DNA from: Sweltsa coloradensis | Lineage: Eukaryota > Arthropoda > Insecta > Plecoptera > Chloroperlidae | DNA: 64,000 bases | NCBI GenBank assembly: GCA_024449915.1 | Contig: JAMZAV010002233.1 | Coordinates: 1-64,000 of the forward strand | Reading direction: 5' to 3' | In this document: positions 12,278-22,972 of the stretch, piece after piece | Numbering within the stretch: the stretch's first letter is position 1 | Layout: every line of letters starts with the position of its first letter | The notes under the pieces: generated by a model | What the model was told of the DNA's origin: nothing | Database searches by the model: none | The model's input: only the letters and a program-made list of their open reading frames with translations | Program-made: the position numbers and the translations under genes

Positions 12278-15200
12278 AAGAAGAAGAAGAAGAAGAAATA
12301 AGAAAAACGTCTTTATTTCTCTTGAAGAAAGAGGCAAATTTAAGCCAAAATGGCTTCTCTTACAATTGACCCTTAATTTCATACATTTTTTAACATCCTG
12401 TTGTTTTCATTTCTCTTTGCGCGTAACTTGTAAATTACAAACAGAACGTAACATTGAACATTGTCAACTTAGCATAGCTCATAAGTTCTGCATGGGTAAT
12501 AGGTGGGATACACACATAGGATGGCACAGATGAAAAATGAAACTCTCCTGGTGCCAAACCACACCACGTATACCTCGTACCAGTATTTACCATATCATGG
12601 TTTATTTATTAAATAGTATTATTTTGTTTCAAATAAAAAAAAAACATTAATGGTACCTAATCAATTCATTACAGTTTTAATAAAGAAAATAATGCGTTTG
12701 TATTCCCATGTGCTGTGAGAAGAGAATCGTCACTAAAGGGAGGTGAAGGGGCACATAGTAATCAGTAATAAAGAAATTATTATAATATATAATCCGCTGA
12801 TGAAAAGCTAAACAAAGTGCTAAAAAATTAATCAATCCTGAATATACGTCAAATATCTTTTCATTTGCCGTGGGAACAGCCAGCACCAATCCTCAAAAGT
12901 ATGATGTTTGCAGGTGCAAACGTTTTTGCAATTATTCTTACTACAAAACCTGCAAAAATCATGAGGCATTAAGTTTGTAAAAGATGCATAAAAGAAGCAC
13001 AAAATAAATAGGCAAACAAACAAAAAACAAACCCGCACCTGTCTGCTCACAATAATTAATAATTAATTTCTCTCCTACTACTAAGTCAGGCTGCAGATAA
13101 AGTTTCATATTTTCTTGTAAGGTACGTATATCACAAACAATAGTTTACAATGGGGGCAAGCCGAGAGAGTTTGAGGTAAAAACTGCTACAAAAACAATTA
13201 GTTTTATAAACTACGACAATTAATGATATAGTTCTCTCGATGCCTATAATTAACAAGAAATTGATTGTTCTCTCCATTATATGCCCCCCTCCCCATAACT
13301 ATAGGGTCTAATTTTGAATATGGTGGTCCATCCTATTTATGAGATTGTAAAGGTGGTCCGTGTGCAACAAAAGGTTGAGAAACACTGCTCTATACAGCCC
13401 TCGGAGAATACCTTCGCAATTACTTTCATACCCCAAACCTTGTTTGTCACCTGAAGAGAGTCACAGCTGGTAAAACTGATGTATACAGTGTTGTATACCC
13501 TACAGCTGCAATCTTTACGAAAATGGTTTGAATAAAGTTTGTGAAATAGAATAAATTAATGTGTAGTCCTACATTGCACAACAGTTAATTAGCCTATTAT
13601 ATAGAAAAACTTGCTACAATATATTATGATTACGTTTTCGGGTAGAGACCTAGTAAGTGTAGGCAAATTATTACTAAATTACCTTAAAACACCAACGTTT
13701 TGTGGCCTCTGTGGACCACATTGTAAAATATGTGACGAAAGTCGCAAGATAAAATCAAATGCACGATGAAACAATTGTTGCATTTATTTAAACATAAATA
13801 TACATGCACAATTAAAATGTGACACCTTAGAGTTTTATACACCTAGAGTGGCATAGAGATTTAAAAATAATGTGATATCTACAATCTAGTGATATTTTAA
13901 AATGTAGTACCTTTAGAGTTTTATATACCTAAACCTATCTCACGAACGAACGAATCATAACACAGAAACACAATTATTATTTTTAGCAATCTGTACTCGA
14001 AACAATGCAACCATGTTTACAACACATTTTCCTGACAAAAATATCGTACAAATAGTTATAAGATAGAAAACATAAATCCTTTCCTACGTGCAGTGTAAGA
14101 AATTAAGCCAAATTGTTATTTCAACAATTAAACAATTCATAACGATTTTACACTTTTACAGTTTTTGATGTATTTCTTTTTATTCGAAGCTCTCCATAAT
14201 TTATCCGCAGTATTATTTGTGTCACGATGCAGAGTAAAAAAACGATGCAAGGAAATTCAGCGTGATTGTTATTGTAACACAACTGGAAAAGGCGCGCGAG
14301 GGGAAATCCCGGCCGTCGAAACGTGCGTCAGCGGCGATGCACTAAGGGCCCCTGCAGAGGTAATATACTAAATCCTCCTGGGTTTAGACCTAAAACCGGT
14401 GGCACAACATACAGGAACCCACAACAGGGACTCAATGACTGCTACACAACGAGGGTTGTAAAGTCATTACCCCCATCCTGCAATGAGGAACACTTGAGAC
14501 AATGGGAATTAGCGCATCAAATAGTCACCAGCTCGCGCCAAAAACCTAACCTCAATCTAAGATAGGCCTAGGCCCTCCTCCTTAGACCCCTCCCACCTGT
14601 TGCACTGCCACCCTCACTCACCTTCACCCCCAACAGCGCCTTGTAATATATTGTAAATATTTTCAAAATTTAGTTAACTTCTCTAACGGTCGGTGACCAA
14701 GGCCGCGTTGGCCGAAACGTACGGCATTGTGTATCTTGTATATATATCTTTGTTAACCAGCCAGTTTCTTCTTTCCCCAACCACAAACACTAACCTAGCC
14801 GATAGGCATTCTATCACAACCAGCAAATATCGATTTATGTAGAGTATATATTAGAGCTTGGAGACGGGGCATGACCTGCTGGCAAAACATCTCCATAGAT
14901 TCAGAATAATCGAATCAGATGTATGCGAGTGTACGACGGAGTGCAAGACAGACGACACTTACACGTATGCACTGGACTGAAGAAAGTGACAGACGAAATG
15001 CCAGAGGGCATGGATAGGAATGAGAGGGGGGCATGTCTCTACTGGGCGGCTAGAAACATGATGACTTTATACAGTAGTTGCGGGCATAAGAAAACAACAA
15101 CATATTATAGTTGCAGTTATTGCAAGAACGCTACAAAACATTGACTAAGAGAGATACTCAAATTTAAAAATCAGTTTGGTTTTTCATTCAAATAGAGACA

Positions 15201-18200
15201 TTTATGATTAAATCTCAAATTAGAAACTTACTAACATAACATATAAAACTTGTATCATGCAGGCAATAATTTTGCCACACCATTTTACTTTACTTTAGCA
15301 CTTTTTCAATGTTTTGCAGAGTTCTTGAGACCAACTAAAAATTGTGATTTGTGCCATAACATGTGACAAGCTTACGGTACAATTTGGGACACAGTTCAAA
15401 AAAGCACCTTGGGCTGGAATTGATCGATGGCAAATTTACGGCAGCTGTACTGTAACTGTACTTGTCATCGAACGCTAGGCTAAATATTAGCCTATACGTA
15501 TTTCATCAGGGGTCGGCTTGCAATCTATGGTTGGTAGCCTACCTACCGTAGTAGCCGTCCAAAATCAGATTGGTTGTTGTTCTTCTTCGGAACCAATCAT
15601 AACAATGGGGCACTTAATAACTTGTCCCCCACTGACAAACATTAATTTCTTAAATGCCCCATTGGGCCCGGCGTAGAATTGGGCCCAGAGCATGGCTCTG
15701 CTAATTGTAAAAGGCGATTCAAGAAAAAAGTCCACCTAGCAAACATCAGCTAGAAAGAGCGGAGTATCTTACTCCCCGAAAACTAGAGGCGAGCTCTGGC
15801 AATCGTCGTCGGGGACCTTGTCCCCTTCTCTTGACGACCCTTCGGCGACGATGACAACGACACAACGAACGATGACAAAGGCGATGACGACCGCGACGTG
15901 AGAAACCCCCCTTCCTCCCCTTACCCGTGGCTGGTTCTGACCAGCATGGGCCCCTCCTCCCCCCCTCCCCCCTTAGGCTAGAGTGGTGCATTATGACCTA
16001 ACGGTTGACGCGTCCTTAATCCAAATAAACCAAACCAGATCTTCAAATTCTTTCATCCAACTTCTTGAATTCAAGGTCAAAAAGGAATTAATGAAAGGGA
16101 AACAGTGTTGTATTAAATAAAAATAAAAAAATAAATCCGTATTTAGAGTCTACCCACTCAGTCACACAACTGATTTTCAGTGAGGGACAGTAAACCAAAG
16201 CAGCCAAGCCAACCCTGCAGGCCCAATCGACGAGTGAGCGATAACCAACTAAAGATCGATATTTTTAATAAGAAATATAGCAATCAGTGGTATGGACAGT
16301 GCAAACACCCGGGGATCAACGCCAGAATCAACAAGGCCGATTCAGAATAACTTGAATTTATTATGTGCCTCATTGCTAGGATGGCTCCAAAGTCACCATT
16401 TACAAATTCCTAAGACAAGAACGGATGGCCTCAAGTCCAAATCAGAATTAAAAAACTTCTGACTCTAACGGGAATCGAACCCTGGACCTTCTGCATTGTA
16501 AGCAGGTAGGGTAACCACAAGACCAACGAGCCACACATTTTATTTTATATGTATCTTATTCTTATTGTATTTTATAATAACCCATGAAAGAATTTGATTC
16601 TCTTCTGTCCTTGATGAATGTGTGGATAAAACTAGGAAAACGCTTAAGTCCCGCCAACGTTGTTGGATGAGCGTATATGGTGCATTGAAATGCCATGAGT
16701 TACGCGGATTTTCTGTTGTTCTGTGAAAAAATCATTACTAAGTCGAAGATTTTTTTTAAATAAATTAAATTATATAAAAAATTAACTTAATTTTTATAAT
16801 TAAATTTTTAAAAAAAAATTAATTGTTTTAATTAATCGTAATTTTTAAAAAGAAAAAAATCGTAAAATTGCAATTTGCATAAGAAATAATTATTCGATTG
16901 CGCTCAAATTTAACACGAATATATTAATTCATAAAATTAAGGTTCTGTAAAAAAATCATTACAAAAGGATAAAGCATGTAGGTGTTATAAGTCAAAGAAT
17001 TGTTTTTAAAAAGAAAAAAAAACATAAAATTTTGATTTTCATGAGAAACAATTTTTCGATTGCGCTAAAAACGAGGCAGTTCTAAGTTAAGAGATTTAAA
17101 AGGTCCTTATAAAATTTATTTGCAATTGGAGTATCGGTTTAGCCAAATCGTGTTAACAACACACAAAAATACAGAAAGAAAGAAAGAAAGAAAAAAAAAA
17201 AACATTCCGGATTTTTTTCTCCAGTGTAGTGAAATGGAATCTTCGCTTCGCTCCTGCTACGCTTCATCCAAAAATGACAGTCTAAATGGGACATTATTAC
17301 GCAATGCATTAGACCTTTACACATTATTTTGTTTTTAAATATAGTTTCTTGTTTTTACACACCAGATACTCCAGCGTCCTGCCAATGTCTAGGATAGACT
17401 TCACTCCGCTGGAAACGACGGCAACGCGATTTCTCCCAAGCTCTTTAAGATCTGCGCTGATGTCTAGAGACTGCTCGCCGTTGCGGTGAACTCCGCCAAT
17501 ACCACCTTGAGGACATTGAAAACCAGGATTAAATATTGCCAGCCTAACAAGGTTCCAAAACAAGTTGAAGTGATCAAGACTACAACACGTCACACATCAC
17601 AGACAGTCTATGGAATGCTGACAAATAAAAATAATAAAAATGTAGGCTATAGTACTCCGTTATGGAGTACCGTAAGCTATTTTAAAGCTAACAATATTTA
17701 ATTGCCTATACCTAGTTTTAAATTGTATGGTACCGGTAGACCTACAAGTTCTTTATTCATCCTCTGATCGATACAATGTACAATTATGGATTTCGTCAAG
17801 GCTCAAGTGTCAAGATGAAATAATTATTATTTTAATATTATTATTATTATTATCTATTATTATTATTATTTTATGTGTTTATCCGTACATTCATTTATAT
17901 ATATAATAAATATAAATAAATGAATTGTTTAAAAAATTATCGGACTAAGTTGCTATGATATCGATATATGATATTATCGTAACCAATTAATTTCGATATC
18001 GATATTTGTTTCTACATCGTGATATTTCAAAGTACCAAAATTGCGTTAAAAACGCTTAAAAATGAAAAAATTTGGTTTTGTGTAGCATCGGCATCGAGTA
18101 ATTCTGCAGTATCCAGTCGGCATCACGTCGTCTGCTGCCTAGAGTGCACTCGGCACGGCACGTTCGCGGCCCAGTGTGGCTAGGCACGGCACGGTTCGAA

Positions 18201-21200
18201 CTGGCGTCATACAGTGGGCGTGGCGATGGGAAGACACACATGGGGGAACTGCCATGGAAACAATATTTTTAAATTGGAGGGAAAATATCGATATATATCG
18301 ATATCGTTCGGCATTTTTTTTCGATATCGATAGGCTAATGAATTTTCATATCGTTGGGCATCCCTAATCAGGACTCTACAATAATGAAAATGACACAATT
18401 TTAAGTTTCAACAAATAAAAGATAAAGGACTATCTGGCCTTAATCCAGACCAATTAGCTGCATAGGGCCTACATAAGATTTGTCAGAATATATTCTGTTT
18501 GCCTATATTTGTACAACATGTTAATAAAACTTTACTTTACTTTACAATTAAATGCAATCTAGACCTATCACTCAGGCAATGCTTGGCCAAATCAAATCAT
18601 TACTTACACTGGTAAGTTCCTACATTCTTTACTGATATTGATACAATTTATTAGATTTGGAGCTACTGGTACCCTTCATTCTTAAAACATTGAGGACAGC
18701 ACCAGGCAACAGTACCTACATGACGCTCGAGTTAACTATAGTCTAGCTTATCATAATCAGTACCATAAGTCTAGGGAACAAACCACTGGAACACTTACAT
18801 TGAAGCAAGAATTTACCTCCTGAGCAAGGCTAAGCTGCCAGGAAAGAGGAAAAGTCTATCTTTCTAACATTAGGCCTATAGCTAACTAGCATTGTAGGGG
18901 AGTATTTTGCTCCCCAAAACTAGAGTGCGAGCTCTGGAAATCGTCTCGGGGAAACATCCCCCTTAATTCCCTTGACGAATGACGATGATAAATGACGATG
19001 ACAACCGCGAAGTGAGGACCGTCGTTCCCTCCCACTGGCCGTGGCTGGTTCTGACCAGACGGGACTTTGCTCTTTACATCCTCTCGACTAGAGTGGTGCA
19101 TTATGACCTAACAGTTGATGGACCGTTATTCCAAATAAACCAAAATAAAATATATTGCGTAACATTCAGAAATATTTTCCAATCAGGAGTGGCTGATCTA
19201 AGAAAGTCCGTCTGGGCCCGGGGTAGAATTGGCCCAGAGCATGGCTCTGCTAATCGTAAAAGGCGATTCAAGAGAAAAAGTAAACCTCGCAAACATCAGC
19301 TAGTATGAAGGGTAGTACTTTACTCCCCGAAAATAGAGGCGAGCTCTGGCAATCATCGTCGGTGACCTTGCCCCCTTCCCTTGACGACCTCCCCGACGAC
19401 GATGACAATGACACAACGAACGATGACAAAGACAATGACGACCGCGACGTGAGAAACCCCCCTTCCTCCCCTTACCCGTGGCTGGTTCTGACCAGCATGG
19501 GCCCCTTCTCCCCCCCCCCCCCTAGGCTAGAGTGGTGCATTATGACCTAACGGTTGACGCGTCCTTAATCCAAATAAACCAAAAAAAGAAAAGAAGCCGC
19601 ATCACACTGAATGTGGCAAATAACACAGGGTCGGGTCTCTCTTTGTAGAACAGCTGTGTTTTGAGCTCAAGGGTGGAAAAGAAAATCACTTGTAAGTTAC
19701 TAGTTTGCAAAGGGCTTGAGTTGCTTGACTGTGGCATTTCATTCTAGCTAGAAATGAAATTAATAATGTTAAAACATGTAGCCTAGGACCTACAGTGCAT
19801 GCCATCTTAAAAATTCACAAGGGCCAGTTTTCATTTAAAAACGGGCCCAGAAAAAAATGTAGGCTGAGTTCAGAAATTTTGGAGGACAAAGAGTAGGCCC
19901 TAGATGTAGGAATGAGATTGAGAAGCTATTGATAGAATTTAGGAGGAATTTTTATGGTAAGCCTAGTTATAAACTAACTTTACCAGTTACAAATATCGGT
20001 ATCCCCATTAGGTCAGCCACAATAATGGTGCCAGATACTGTTGTGCCTCCATTGAGATTGTTACTCAAGACGTAAGAAAAGTCTCTTCTCGACGTCTTGA
20101 TAGCTGGTGTCTTCATCTCCGCTAGTTCTTGTAGAGTCAAACGGTCTAGGCCTACTTTTATCCGACCTGCAATGATAGCCACAGTGGCTGGAACGGCACC
20201 CTGGAAGAACCATTTTGACATTAAATCCAACTTACAGGTAGAGAAGGTTCAACGTAGGGTGGCAAGAAGGGTTACGGGGAAAGTTAGGCGGTGGAGGTGA
20301 CAGGAGATTAGATTTGTTAGAAATTACCAAGTTTATATACATTATTCAATAAATTGTAACTTGTGCGACCCTCCTAACCCCGTACAACAACAGGGTTCCC
20401 ACTTTTTTTTTAGAATCAATTTCCCTGACTTTTCCAGGTTTTCCAGGTCTAGTTTTGCTTAATTCCAGGTGTGATACACGCCCCAAAATAGCTTGCCGGG
20501 AACGCTAAAATTTATTTTCCCGTACTTCATCAGGGCAGAACTTTGTTTCATGGGCCCGTCCGCAAAATTTCTACGGGGGATCCCCTAACAGATACACACA
20601 TAGGCCTACCCTACATAGGCTCAGTGTTAAATTCAGGTTTTTCATCCCGGGTGGGCTATATAATACCCCGGGGGTATTATATAGGGACCAAGTACGGGGG
20701 GTTTGGGGGGCCTCCCCCCAACAATAGCGCCGCAGACGAAAATGTTGAAAATCAGGTTTTTAGAGTGCGTTTGGTGCGTTTTAGAAAAAAGTTGTGGGCT
20801 GAATGCAAAACCAAAATAATGTAGTTTTTGTGTTATTGTGTTGTGGACGCTTTCCTAAATATCAGCTAGATTTCACCTTCAAACCGCTAGATTCCAAAAA
20901 CGGTTATTTTAGCAACGAAAACAAATGATTGATTTTTTTTTTAATTTCTGACTTTGGAGTTGGGAAAACATTTTCACAAATTTGGTGAAAATATAGGCCT
21001 ATGTTTTTTGAGTAAACCAAATAGGCCTAGGCCTAAAGGCCGATGCACAATTGCCCGGTAACGAGAACGGGAACGAGAACGAGAACGGGAAGACGCTAAC
21101 GTTAAGGGCTTCGATGCACAATAGCCCGTGAAGCAAGCCGACGGGAACAAATCAAATAGGCCTAATAAGTGTGTTAATTATATTTTGTTGTTTTGTTATT

Positions 21201-22746
21201 CCGCTCATGTTTATTCAATTTATTTCGCATATTACTCGCGTATAAACCATCAATCAGTTGATAAAATAGTTTGAGGACGTGCACATCTTGATTCCGATTG
21301 GTTCCGGTAACGTACGGAACGGGAACGTTACGGAAAGTTAAAACTTGGTGATGTTCCCGTTGTCGTTGCCGGGATACGGGAACGACCGGCAACGGGAAGC
21401 TTTATTGTGCATCGTGTCGTAAGTTAACGTGTGATTCAACTTTCTTCCCGTTCTCGTTGTCGTTACCGGGCAATTGTGCATCGGCCTTTAGCCTAGATTT
21501 AAATAAATTCCCATTTTCCCTGACTTTTCCAGGTTTTTGAATTTTTTGCTCAATTCCCTGACTATTCCCTGACATTTTGACCCATATTTTCAATTCCATG
21601 ACTTTTCCAGGTTTTCCAGGTCGGTGGGAACCCTGAACAAAATGGGGAAAAAGTGTGGCGGTTACGGGTATACAGGATAGGACCTATACTACCCTACATA
21701 GAGTTTTACAACAACTTGTATTGACTATAAAGGAACTTCATCCGTTCATGAGCCCCCAAAAACAACTAGTTTTTGACATTAAAAAAACTACAAAACCTAC
21801 AAATCCTTTAACGTTTCTATTTTAAATATGAAGGACTTCAACCAAAAGGGAGATGATTGTTGTTGTTGTTGTTTCACTTCTTCTGCAGTTGACTTTCTAG
21901 TCGGTGGCAGACTTAGTCCTTTTAACTTTGCCCATTTAGCATTGTTAAAGGTTTTGTAGGTTGGCCTATAATAATAGTTTCACGCAATCTTAAAAGGATG
22001 AAAAAATGAGTTGTTGTTTTTTGGGGTCCATGAACCGAAAAAGTTCCAAAATAAAATAATATATCGACCCCCACCCACATTTCTAGATAGTAAATTGAAG
22101 AACAATACCCACCTAAAGCAATTAGGCCTATAGTAGTTGGATGAAGGAAGCAAAGACTTCAATTTCGCTGACCCCTTAAAAAATTTAGCTCCAATGTTAG
22201 TTTGTGTGTTACGCCATTGCGTAGGGCCTAAGTTTAGGTAGCTAGGGCCTAGGGGCCTACTTGTTCGGTTGGGACCGGCCAACTTTGCATGTTAGGGGAA
22301 AAGTAGGTTAGGGGGAGTGGGGGGGGGGGCGCGAAGCGCGTATGTTTTACAATATTATCATTATTATTAATTATATTAAAACATAGGGCCTACACGCTTC
22401 GCACCCCCACCAAAACACCAACACCACCACCACCACTCCCCCTAACCTAGGCCTACGTTTCCCATCCGAAGACAGTTGGCCGGTCTAGGCCTAGTGCCCT
22501 AAGGACGGCTCTACTTACTTGACTCCGAATTATTTCCTCTACTCGAATTGCAGTTGACAAATTATATGGATAAGGCATTCCGTGGGTGATGATGGTAGAT
22601 TCCAATGCAACAAGTGGCTGCTTCATTTCAAGTGCTCGAGATACTTCTAAAGACACATCTATAAAATGATTCAAAGATAATCTCCTATTTCTTAAATATC
22701 CACGATTGTTGCATTTCACCAACAAATAAGGTATATTTCTGTACAT
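4269..22746 (-). CDS. psuG: Pseudouridine-5'-phosphate glycosidase (PsuG / indigoidine-synthase-A family), spliced gene
   Basis: Enzymes of this family reversibly split pseudouridine 5'-phosphate into uracil and ribose 5-phosphate, the last step of pseudouridine breakdown. The gene is spliced from coding exons 22519-22746, 19984-20200, 17363-17505, 5407-5611 and 4269-4409 (all minus), with a probable terminal exon near 530-588. Every junction keeps phase: 0, 1, 0, 1, 1. Family motifs appear in order: [15 protein letters not shown] (catalytic Glu), [15 protein letters not shown] (Lys/Arg pocket), [16 protein letters not shown] (metal-binding Asp), SGVKSILD (Schiff-base Lys), [19 protein letters not shown], and GKELTPFLL. 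The first 29 residues are Arg/Lys-rich with no acidic residue, which suggests a mitochondrial presequence (inference). With the sixth exon the protein would be about 330 aa, against about 310 aa for bacterial PsuG. Introns of 1 to 12 kb carry most nearby transposons. Some eukaryotes fuse PsuG to a PfkB-type kinase; no kinase exon was seen here. Confidence 0.93.
4389..5158. repeat. Tandem duplication of intron plus exon-5 acceptor
   Basis: Two roughly 380-bp copies (from about 4389 and about 4771) share long identical runs such as CTGCTGCCCAGTTCTGAAAC and GTGGTGTGTATTTTTTATTT. The distal copy repeats the 3' splice site and the first 20 bases of psuG exon 5, followed by a GTGAGT donor, so it could act as a 29-nt decoy exon (4764-4792, minus). 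Confidence 0.85.
5407..5611 (-). CDS. psuG: psuG exon 4
   Basis: The acceptor TTGCAG precedes [11 protein letters not shown], continuing LEYL of exon 3 as in the family consensus [20 protein letters not shown] and [10 protein letters not shown] are conserved PsuG blocks. A perfect GTAAGT donor closes the exon in phase 1. A truncated duplicate of this exon lies at about 5662-5766. Confidence 0.93.
5662..5766 (-). pseudogene. Truncated duplicate of psuG exon 4
   Basis: About 105 bp copies the 3' half of exon 4, from the GCTCCGTACAACGC codons to ACGCCATT. It is nearly identical to the parent but lacks a 12-bp (four-codon) stretch lying between short GCC repeats. The copy stops before the GTAAGT donor and has no good acceptor, so it is probably not spliced. 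It lies in intron 3, some 50 bp from the real exon. Confidence 0.85.
7556..7634. repeat. (ATA/TAA)n microsatellite
   Basis: An imperfect run of AAT/ATA triplets interrupts the left part of the hAT-like element, upstream of the R2-group ORF. Some REL-endonuclease elements (Dong/R4) target TAA repeats, so it may mark the insertion site (inference). Confidence 0.85.
8258..12297 (+). mobile_element. R2-group non-LTR retrotransposon with restriction-like endonuclease, decayed
   Basis: Plus-strand frames, broken by frameshifts and stops, read as one element. An N-terminal ORF (8258-9175) begins with a Myb-like segment ([17 protein letters not shown]) and has Pro/Glu/Arg-rich repeats (PDLPERP). Reverse transcriptase follows: [18 protein letters not shown] (9748-), [18 protein letters not shown] (10150-) and the catalytic YMDD at about 10475. 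[20 protein letters not shown], a Cys-His zinc-knuckle ([15 protein letters not shown], about 11400) and a restriction-like endonuclease region (RPDIIISDK...LIDVAVP, 11641-11710) come last. The end is marked by a GAA/AAG microsatellite at 12247-12297. The 5' limit is uncertain. REL-endonuclease groups include R2, R4/Dong and NeSL; which one is not decided. Confidence 0.85.
8690..8860 (+). repeat. Coding PERPDLPE-type repeat in R2-group ORF
   Basis: The motif CCAGAACGTCCAG recurs roughly every 18-36 bases and codes a degenerate (Pro-Glu-Arg-Pro-Asp-Leu)n run. It explains a hydrophobic shadow ORF on the opposite strand. No function is known to me. Confidence 0.8.
14290..14790 (+). repeat. Repeat family F, copy 2 with upstream extension
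   Basis: GGTGACCAAGGCCGCGTTGG and GCCGAAACGTACGG (14686-14728) form the family hairpin. The upstream part (AATCCTCCTGGGTTTAGACC) matches the reverse complement of 5890-5950. It could be the 3' region of a longer retroelement. Confidence 0.65.
15655..16030 (+). repeat. Modular repeat family A, copy 2
   Basis: Starts with GAATTGGGCCCAGAGCATGG and CTCTGCTAATTGTAAAAGGC, runs through GATGACAACGACACAACGAA, and ends CTAGAGTGGTGCATTATGAC with AAATAAACCAAA. Probably a SINE or LINE 3' end; class uncertain. Confidence 0.8.
16112..16535 (-). mobile_element. tRNA-Gly-like SINE, copy 1
   Basis: Read on the minus strand it starts GTGGCTCGTTGGTCTTGTGG, a Pol III A-box-like segment, with TCCAGGGTTCGATTCCCG as B box. 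It ends in CAGTTGTGTGACTGAGTGGG and an AT-rich tail. In the intact 30.1-kb copy the anticodon loop reads CTTCCAA (TCC, Gly-like). Confidence 0.85.
17363..17505 (-). CDS. psuG: psuG exon 3 (DISADL and SGVKSILD)
   Basis: This exon restores the Gly-rich [10 protein letters not shown] loop across the splice. It then codes DISADL, whose Asp binds the divalent metal in the family, and SGVKSILD, whose Lys forms the covalent intermediate. It ends after LEYL in phase 0 at a GTGTGT donor. Confidence 0.93.
17945..18366. mobile_element. Related CGATATCG-rich MITE, left end decayed
   Basis: The right end ATATCGTTGGGCATCCCTA resembles the 25.4-kb element, and the interior has the same ATCGATATCG runs. A clean left terminus and target duplication were not found. 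It lies in psuG intron 2. Confidence 0.65.
18886..19140 (+). repeat. Modular repeat family A, copy 3
   Basis: Shares AGTATTTTGCTCCCC, GACGATGACAACCGCGA, GGCTGGTTCTGACCAG and CTAGAGTGGTGCATTATGAC. The middle is shortened. It lies in psuG intron 2 next to copy 4. Confidence 0.75.
19208..19585 (+). repeat. Modular repeat family A, copy 4
   Basis: Nearly the same layout as copy 2, from TAGAATTGGCCCAGAGCATG to TCCAAATAAACCAAAAA, with matching poly-C stretch before CTAGAGTGGTGCATTATG. Confidence 0.82.
19984..20200 (-). CDS. psuG: psuG exon 2
   Basis: The acceptor TTCTTCCAG precedes GGT GCC GTT, giving [18 protein letters not shown], which continues exon 1 exactly as in bacterial PsuG. KTSRRDF carries the conserved active-site Lys. 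The exon ends in phase 1 at a GTAAAG donor within the VTGG codons. Confidence 0.93.
20391..21635. mobile_element. hAT-like MITE with CAGGGTTCCCAC ends
   Basis: CAGGGTTCCCAC and GTGGGAACCCTG bound 1.2 kb, with TTTTCCAGGTTTTCCAGGTC repeated inverted inside each end. Flanking 8-mers (TACAACAA, AACAAAAT) are only similar, so the target duplication has decayed. It lies in psuG intron 1 and contains a second foldback element. Confidence 0.75.
21036..21488. mobile_element. Foldback MITE flanked by TA, nested in the 20.4-kb hAT
   Basis: AAGGCCGATGCACAATTGCC and its inverse bound 453 bp with TA on each side. CGAGAACGGGAACGAGAACG-type repeats lie inside both ends, and a second inner pair (CGATGCACAATA / TATTGTGCATCG) is present. 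Superfamily not determined. Confidence 0.85.
22293..22463. mobile_element. G-tract hairpin MITE, copy 1
   Basis: GGGGAAAAGTAGGTTAGGGG begins a short foldback element with G-homopolymer, GCGCGAAGCGCGTATGTTTT and an AT-rich core, mirrored by C-tract. In the right arm GGCCTA is inserted within AACCTACTTTTCCCC. Confidence 0.75.
22519..22746 (-). CDS. psuG: psuG exon 1 (start codon, catalytic Glu)
   Basis: This exon codes 76 residues from the ATG at 22746 and ends in phase 0 at a consensus GTAAGT donor. An in-frame TAA lies four codons upstream of the ATG, so this is the first usable start. The basic N-terminus ([20 protein letters not shown]) looks like an organelle targeting peptide. [15 protein letters not shown] is the hallmark PsuG block. 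Confidence 0.92.
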
Positions 22747-22972
22747 TGCGTTCACCAGTTATAAATCAAAATAAAGTGTAGGCTGCCAAACCCAAATTCA
22801 AAAAGAAACGTGGACGCGAGCCCGGGGAATGGGGGCCCGGGGAGGTGTGGAAACCTCTACAAGTACAAACCCAAAGGGCCGCAAAAACATTAGGGGAAAA
22901 ACAAAAACCAGATCCTTTGTTTACATCGCGTTGAGCAGGCTGTGTATTGCGTCACTTTTCAGCAACACCAAA
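22747..22972. promoter_or_regulatory. Shared 5' region of psuG and KAT8
   Basis: The start codons of psuG (minus, 22746) and KAT8 (plus, 22973) are head-to-head with only 226 bp between them. The region is GC-richer around 22805-22870 than the flanking introns and has no obvious TATA box. A bidirectional promoter is an inference from this spacing. Confidence 0.6.

Larger units (their letters stand above)
6704..13387. mobile_element. hAT-like element interrupted by the R2-group retrotransposon
   Basis: The left end CAGTGGTTCTCAACCGGTGG and right end (reverse complement CAGTGTTTCTCAACC) are inverted repeats. Both are flanked by the identical 8-bp sequence CTCTATAC (6696-6703 and 13388-13395), the size expected for hAT transposons. 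GGTCCGCGGACCAC follows the left end and GGTGGTCC repeats lie near the right. No hAT transposase is recognisable, so it is non-autonomous, and most of its 6.7 kb is the inserted retrotransposon. Confidence 0.85.

Noticed and set aside
22829..22972. Longer KAT8 N-terminus from the ATG at 22829
   Set aside because: The extra 48 residues have no counterpart in MOF proteins, while the ATG at 22973 has good context and gives the usual length.
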